Positions 61,217-64,000 of a DNA stretch of 64,000 bases are shown here, in pieces. The notes under the pieces are model-generated. The model saw nothing but the letters and a program-made list of their open reading frames with translations, did no database searches and had not been told where the DNA came from. The stretch is taken from NCBI RefSeq assembly GCF_001613265.1, contig NZ_BDCA01000015.1, positions 62,001 through 126,000 on the forward strand, given 5' to 3'. How positions within the stretch are numbered: position 1 is the first letter of the stretch; each line of letters begins with the position of its first letter. The DNA comes from Nocardia vermiculata NBRC 100427. Its GTDB lineage: Bacteria > Actinomycetota > Actinomycetes > Mycobacteriales > Mycobacteriaceae. Both the position numbers and the translations under genes were made by a program.

Positions 61217-61472
61217 TGTGCTGGTGTCCTTGTGCGCGTTGTGCGTCGGTGGCGGCCATTGCGTGTAGTCGGGTCAGGACTAGGTCGTGGTCGATTTCGA
61301 TGTCGGTGCGTGCGGGCCATTGGGATTCCAGGTGGCGGCAGTAACTTTCGAATGCCAGCCGCCGTTGCACGACAGCAACGGTCAACCCTGGATCACGCGC
61401 CGGCCACCAACACCCGATCCCGATGAAAACACAGCAGACAATCACCATCAGGACAGTCACGATCGCGACCAC
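61200..61472 (-). CDS. Small membrane protein, unknown
   Basis: This 90-residue protein has one N-terminal hydrophobic helix (AIVTVLMVIVCCVFIGIGCW) and a cytoplasmic or external helix-rich part (VVQRRLAFESYCRHLESQWP). No family recognised. GTG 61472 starts 3 bases after the preceding stop, so it is the fourth gene of the leftward small-gene operon. The 3' end overlaps the RBBP9 fragment, so the original C-terminus may have been changed by the join. Confidence 0.55.
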   Translation of the reverse strand: MVAIVTVLMVIVCCVFIGIGCWWPARDPGLTVAVVQRRLAFESYCRHLESQWPARTDIEIDHDLVLTRLHAMAATDAQRAQGHQHNAIHC

Positions 61473-61475
61473 TCC

Positions 61476-61922
61476 TCAAGCCCTCTCGTTCCGCACATGC
61501 TGGATCACCAACGCAGCCGAAGGCCGGAAAGCCCCGGCCGGTACTTGCTTCCAGCTCCGGTAGCTGTCGCCCGGATCGCCCGGAACCGGCAATGCGACAC
61601 TGGCCCCCATCGGTGCGAGGGTTACCGAGCGGCAATACATTTCGGCGTAGAGCTCGTAGTCATCGAACGCGATGTCGGGCTCCAGCAGGAACGTCCACCG
61701 CCGACTACGGGTATGCACGATGACCGGCCCCGGTTCGACACCGACGGCACGGAGGGAAGACGACACCCGTTGACCGAGCGCCTCCGGCGTTGTAATCGCC
61801 GCTATCGCACCGGCTCTCACAACCAGGCGGCCCGAACAGGGATCGATCGAGACGGGCAGGCCACAGCGGTCTCGGTAGTAGCCGAAGACAGTGTTCACAG
61901 CGCTATCAACCGGATGGGACAT
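61476..61922 (-). CDS. Hypothetical actinobacterial protein (148 residues)
   Basis: The sequence shows a first strand-rich part (CGLPVSIDPCSGRLVVRAGA), a WTFLLEPDIAF segment, then GASVALPVPGDPGDSYRSWK and GAFRPSAALVIQHVR. Proteins with this WTFL...LP...YR.W...P...RPS pattern are common in actinobacterial accessory regions and are sometimes labelled as primase/polymerase N-terminal-like; the function is unknown. ATG 61922 has GAGG 5 bases upstream. Third gene of the operon under the GntR regulator. Confidence 0.6.
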   Translation of the reverse strand: MSHPVDSAVNTVFGYYRDRCGLPVSIDPCSGRLVVRAGAIAAITTPEALGQRVSSSLRAVGVEPGPVIVHTRSRRWTFLLEPDIAFDDYELYAEMYCRSVTLAPMGASVALPVPGDPGDSYRSWKQVPAGAFRPSAALVIQHVRNERA

Positions 61923-61993
61923 CGAAACCTCGATTCTGGTGGAAGAGATCGGCAACTTGTCGAGTGACGTTGCGCGGCAGCCGTACTCGGAGT

Positions 61994-62296
61994 TCAGGGG
62001 CGGGTTTCGCTCGCCCATCGAGCGAAAGACAATCGCGGCCGGACGGTCTCGACATCGGCAACACACATCACCGCCTGCAGAGTGACCGGACCGAGGTGAT
62101 CGGTCGACGGAACGATCACAACATCGGCCCCGGTGGCGCGAACCTGGTCGACCAGCGGTATCCGGCTCGTCTGCGGCGGCCACACCAGCGTGTACCCGAG
62201 GTGCCGCGCCAGTCGGCGCAGCTGAGCGAGATCCCACTCCGACACGTCCGAATCCGGATGGGTAAACCCCAGCGCGATCGAACGACCGCCCCTCAC
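61994..62296 (-). CDS. Small hypothetical protein with resolvase-N-terminal-like features
   Basis: A 100-residue protein: IALGFTHPDSDVSEWDLAQL, RRLARHLGYTLVWPPQTSRI, GADVVIVPSTDHLGPVTLQA. The order of a beta strand, an alpha helix with HLGYTLV, and a strand VVIVPSTDHL recalls the catalytic domain fold of serine recombinases. The usual catalytic serine and arginine are not evident, so it is probably not an active recombinase. GTG 62296 overlaps the TGA of the 36-residue gene (GTGA). Second gene of the operon. Confidence 0.55.
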   Translation of the reverse strand: MRGGRSIALGFTHPDSDVSEWDLAQLRRLARHLGYTLVWPPQTSRIPLVDQVRATGADVVIVPSTDHLGPVTLQAVMCVADVETVRPRLSFARWASETRP

Positions 62297-62403
62297 GACC
62301 GGTCCTTGCGACGCTCGCGGTTCAGCGGCAGCCGGAACAGCGCCAACGTGAGCCCGAGCAGGTTGCAGATCAGAAGCAGCAGGCACCAATCGCAACTGGT
62401 CAT
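62293..62403 (-). CDS. 36-residue membrane peptide gene
   Basis: ATG 62403 follows GAGGGG at good spacing and encodes MTSCDWCLLLLICNLLGLTL, then ALFRLPLNRERRKDRS: one hydrophobic helix with three cysteines and a basic tail. The stop overlaps the next start (GTGA), which argues for real translation. It is the leader gene of the operon controlled by the GntR protein. Function unknown. Confidence 0.55.
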   Translation of the reverse strand: MTSCDWCLLLLICNLLGLTLALFRLPLNRERRKDRS

Positions 62404-62427
62404 AAACGTCCCCTCTGATTGTGTCCC

Positions 62428-62456
62428 ACTCGGCAGTCGGGATTGCAGTGCCGAGT
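62428..62456 (-). promoter_or_regulatory. Leader hairpin of the small-gene operon
   Basis: ACTCGGCA (62428-62435) and TGCCGAGT (62449-62456) are perfect 8-bp arms around a 13-base loop, about 25 bases upstream of ATG 62403 and downstream of the tandem operators. It would lie in the untranslated leader of the small-gene transcript. Confidence 0.4.
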
Positions 62457-62471
62457 TGCCGAAGTACGAAC

Positions 62472-62509
62472 TGGACTATGCCACTTTATCCAAGTGGACT
62501 AGGCCACTT
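62472..62509. promoter_or_regulatory. Tandem GntR-type operators
   Basis: Two copies of TGGACTA(T/G)GCCACTTT begin 23 bases apart, at 62472 and 62495. The second is inside the palindrome AAGTGG-ACTAGG-CCACTT (62492-62509). They precede the leader hairpin of the small-gene operon and follow the GntR stop. A related TATGCCACT motif lies at 63321 near the GntR start, supporting autoregulation plus control of the small-gene operon. On the minus strand TTGCAA and GATAAA around the sites could be a promoter. Confidence 0.6.
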
Positions 62510-62552
62510 TGCAAAAGCTGGTGAAAATTTCAGTCAGGCACTCCGGCCGGCG

Positions 62553-63314
62553 CTAAATATTCACCGGATACTCTTGGCGGACAGCCCAACGTTCCGGTGG
62601 ATACACCGCCTCGTCGAACTGGATCGGAGAGTCGGCGGAGTCGTAGGCCACGAGCCAGTAGGCCAGCACAGGCGAGCAGGCCGACAAACCGAGTACGGCG
62701 TTCTCATCGTCCGTGGCGGCTCGTGCGCACGCCTGGTCGTGTACATAGGCCGCTCGTTTGCCCGCAGCCTTGGCGAGATACCCCAGGGTCCCGCCGCCTA
62801 CCCGTTCCGTGAGGAGTAATCGCGGTGCTATCTCAGCGAAGTATCCCGGGAACCACGACGTCGATAGTTCGACCACGCCGGTGTCGTTGCTGATGATCCG
62901 TTGCCGACGGACAACTCGATCACCGGCGGGCAGGTTGAGTGATTCCGTGACGTGAGCGGGTCCGATAGCGAAGCCGACAGCCGGGAACTCGACACTTTCG
63001 GAATCGGAGTACATAGTTCCTAATGTCGAAGCTCGCTCGAGGCGTTCCCGGGCCCGCGGCGCGGCGTGGGGCGCCCGAACATAGGTGCCCGACCCTTGCC
63101 TGGATTCGACCAGCCCTTGCTGTCGCAGCACCTGCAGAGCTTTGCTCGCAGTGGGACGTGCGACGTTCCAGGCAACGGCGAGCTCGCGCTCGGACTGCAC
63201 CTCGGCTCCCGGAGGTAGATCACCGCGCACGATCTGGTCTCGAAGATGACCGGCAATCTGCAGATACTTCGGCAGCACCTCTTGGATCTGGGGCACCTGT
63301 CCACCTCCGGTCAA
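62553..63314 (-). CDS. GntR/HutC family regulator
   Basis: This 253-residue protein has an N-terminal winged helix (LPKYLQIAGHLRDQIVRGDL, SERELAVAWNVARPTASKAL, VESRQGSGTYVR, about residues 14-78) and a UTRA ligand domain (GDRVVRRQRIISNDTGVVEL, FDEAVYPPERWAV). Such regulators (KorSA type and others) often control conjugative or plasmid-like elements in actinobacteria. It is immediately upstream of the tandem operators that precede the small-gene operon, and divergent from the DUF1152 gene. Confidence 0.87.
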   Translation of the reverse strand: MTGGGQVPQIQEVLPKYLQIAGHLRDQIVRGDLPPGAEVQSERELAVAWNVARPTASKALQVLRQQGLVESRQGSGTYVRAPHAAPRARERLERASTLGTMYSDSESVEFPAVGFAIGPAHVTESLNLPAGDRVVRRQRIISNDTGVVELSTSWFPGYFAEIAPRLLLTERVGGGTLGYLAKAAGKRAAYVHDQACARAATDDENAVLGLSACSPVLAYWLVAYDSADSPIQFDEAVYPPERWAVRQEYPVNI

Positions 63315-63320
63315 CTACCG

Positions 63321-63339
63321 TATGCCACTAGCCACTATA
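63321..63339. promoter_or_regulatory. Putative GntR operator near its own start
   Basis: TATGCCACTAGCCACTATA contains two CCACTA units and shares TATGCCACT with the tandem site at 62479. It lies 7 bases upstream of the GntR start and 32 bases before the DUF1152 start. A further small palindrome AATGAA-GGG-TTCATT sits at 63351-63365. Confidence 0.45.
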
Positions 63340-63370
63340 CGAGTCCTGAGAATGAAGGGTTCATTCAGCG

Positions 63371-64000
63371 ATGCCAGCGATCGCAATTGCAGCCGGCGGT
63401 GGAGGCGATGCCATCGCGGCCGCCATGCTGGCCTCGGCGATGCCGGAGCTGGGAATCCGGGCAATCATGAGCTACTCCTGGGATCGCTTCATGATCGACC
63501 CCGTGCCTGGGCCCCGCACAGCGACGGACTTCCAGGGCTTGATCGACCGTGGAGGCGTCATGGAAATTCCGGCTGGCGCCGCACTTCATAAAGGGCAGTC
63601 GACGTTGCCCCGCTTGGCCGGCTGTATCGACAAGCCTGTGCTCTTACTGGACGCGGCATCTGGCGCAGCCGGAATGGCGGACCTGATCAACAGTGCAGCA
63701 GAGGTTTTCGCCGCAGCCGAGGTAGTGGTTGTTGATGTCGGCGGCGATATCCTCGCCGAGGGGCACGAAGATTCTCTACGGACGCCGCTGGCCGATTCCC
63801 TCGCTCTCGCGGCGGCGGCACGGTCAGCTCTGCCTGTCCGCGTGATCGTCGCCGGAACAGGGCTCGACGGGGAGTTGACAAACCGCGAACTCCGCAGCCG
63901 CTTGCACCAACTCGAAGCTCGCCGGACAGGTGCTTTGACGTCACGAGACGCCGCACCCTTCACCGACGTGTGGTCCTGGCATCCCTCCGAGGCCAACGGC
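63371..64000 (+). CDS. DUF1152 family protein, 3' end outside the window
   Basis: The 210 visible codons start with IAIAAGGGGDAIAAAMLASA, a glycine-rich nucleotide-type loop. SYSWDRFMIDPVPGPRTATD follows, the signature of DUF1152 proteins (archaea and actinobacteria), and later VFAAAEVVVVDVGGDILAEG with a conserved DVGGD. The function is unknown; the fold may be Rossmann-like. It is divergent from the GntR gene, and the site at 63321 could control it. ATG 63371 is supported by the reading frame; a clear ribosome site is not seen. Confidence 0.75.
   Translation, partial: MPAIAIAAGGGGDAIAAAMLASAMPELGIRAIMSYSWDRFMIDPVPGPRTATDFQGLIDRGGVMEIPAGAALHKGQSTLPRLAGCIDKPVLLLDAASGAAGMADLINSAAEVFAAAEVVVVDVGGDILAEGHEDSLRTPLADSLALAAAARSALPVRVIVAGTGLDGELTNRELRSRLHQLEARRTGALTSRDAAPFTDVWSWHPSEANG

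Overview
The window is high-GC chromosomal DNA of a mycolic-acid actinobacterium, most likely Nocardia or a close relative such as Rhodococcus. That assignment is an inference from codon bias, frequent GTG and TTG starts, a dense load of FadE/FadD-type genes, F420/deazaflavin-type oxidoreductases, and many TetR regulators. No rRNA, tRNA, CRISPR array or complete insertion sequence was seen. Most of the 64 kb is catabolic: eight acyl-CoA dehydrogenase (ACAD) genes, five acyl-CoA synthetases, three cyclase-family hydrolases, two MFS transporters and nine DNA-binding regulators.

Layout. 0-10 kb: a double-domain ACAD cut by the left edge; a decayed P450 tail; a FAD monooxygenase; a deazaflavin-type nitroreductase divergent from a TetR gene; an aldo/keto reductase and a luciferase-like oxidoreductase; and a leftward ACAD / phosphotransferase / SDR operon. 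10.3-12.3 kb: an XRE-TetR fusion regulator running antisense into a wrecked APC permease. 12.4-32.1 kb: the largest unit, two divergent gene sets around a TetR gene at 18104. The left set is MFS transporter, SMP-30 hydrolase, secreted protein, CitE-like lyase, MaoC hydratase and DUF4186. The right set is acyl-CoA synthetase, cyclase, frameshifted thiolase, DUF35 zinc-ribbon protein, a 1172-residue indolepyruvate:ferredoxin oxidoreductase, FAD-linked 2-hydroxyacid dehydrogenase, aldehyde dehydrogenase, ACAD and class III CoA-transferase. Both promoters carry matching 33-bp palindromes centred on the same 11 bases, so this reads as one regulon for import and CoA-dependent breakdown of an unknown acid.

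32-51 kb: an SDR, an Old Yellow Enzyme and a FadR-type GntR gene precede an operon of cyclase, enoyl-CoA hydratase, dienoyl-CoA-reductase-like SDR, acyl-CoA synthetase and IclR regulator. A second divergent cluster at 44.3 kb has synthetase / MaoC / MFS leftward and ACAD, two half-length ACADs, enoyl-CoA hydratase, ACAD and cyclase rightward. AGTGyACT-type palindromes lie at both cluster promoters and at the GntR promoter, suggesting one shared regulator. 51.7-60.7 kb: a leftward operon (acyl-CoA synthetase, alpha/beta hydrolase, SnoaL-like, D-tartrate-dehydratase-like enolase-superfamily enzyme, ketopantoate-reductase-like) opposite a VOC protein, a synthetase and a TetR gene. The two TetR proteins here are paralogues.

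60.7-64 kb: a scar of gene fragments (Mrr endonuclease tail, RBBP9-type hydrolase tail) next to a compact operon of four small genes under a HutC/GntR regulator with tandem operators, then a DUF1152 gene cut by the right edge. This end looks like the border of an accessory element.
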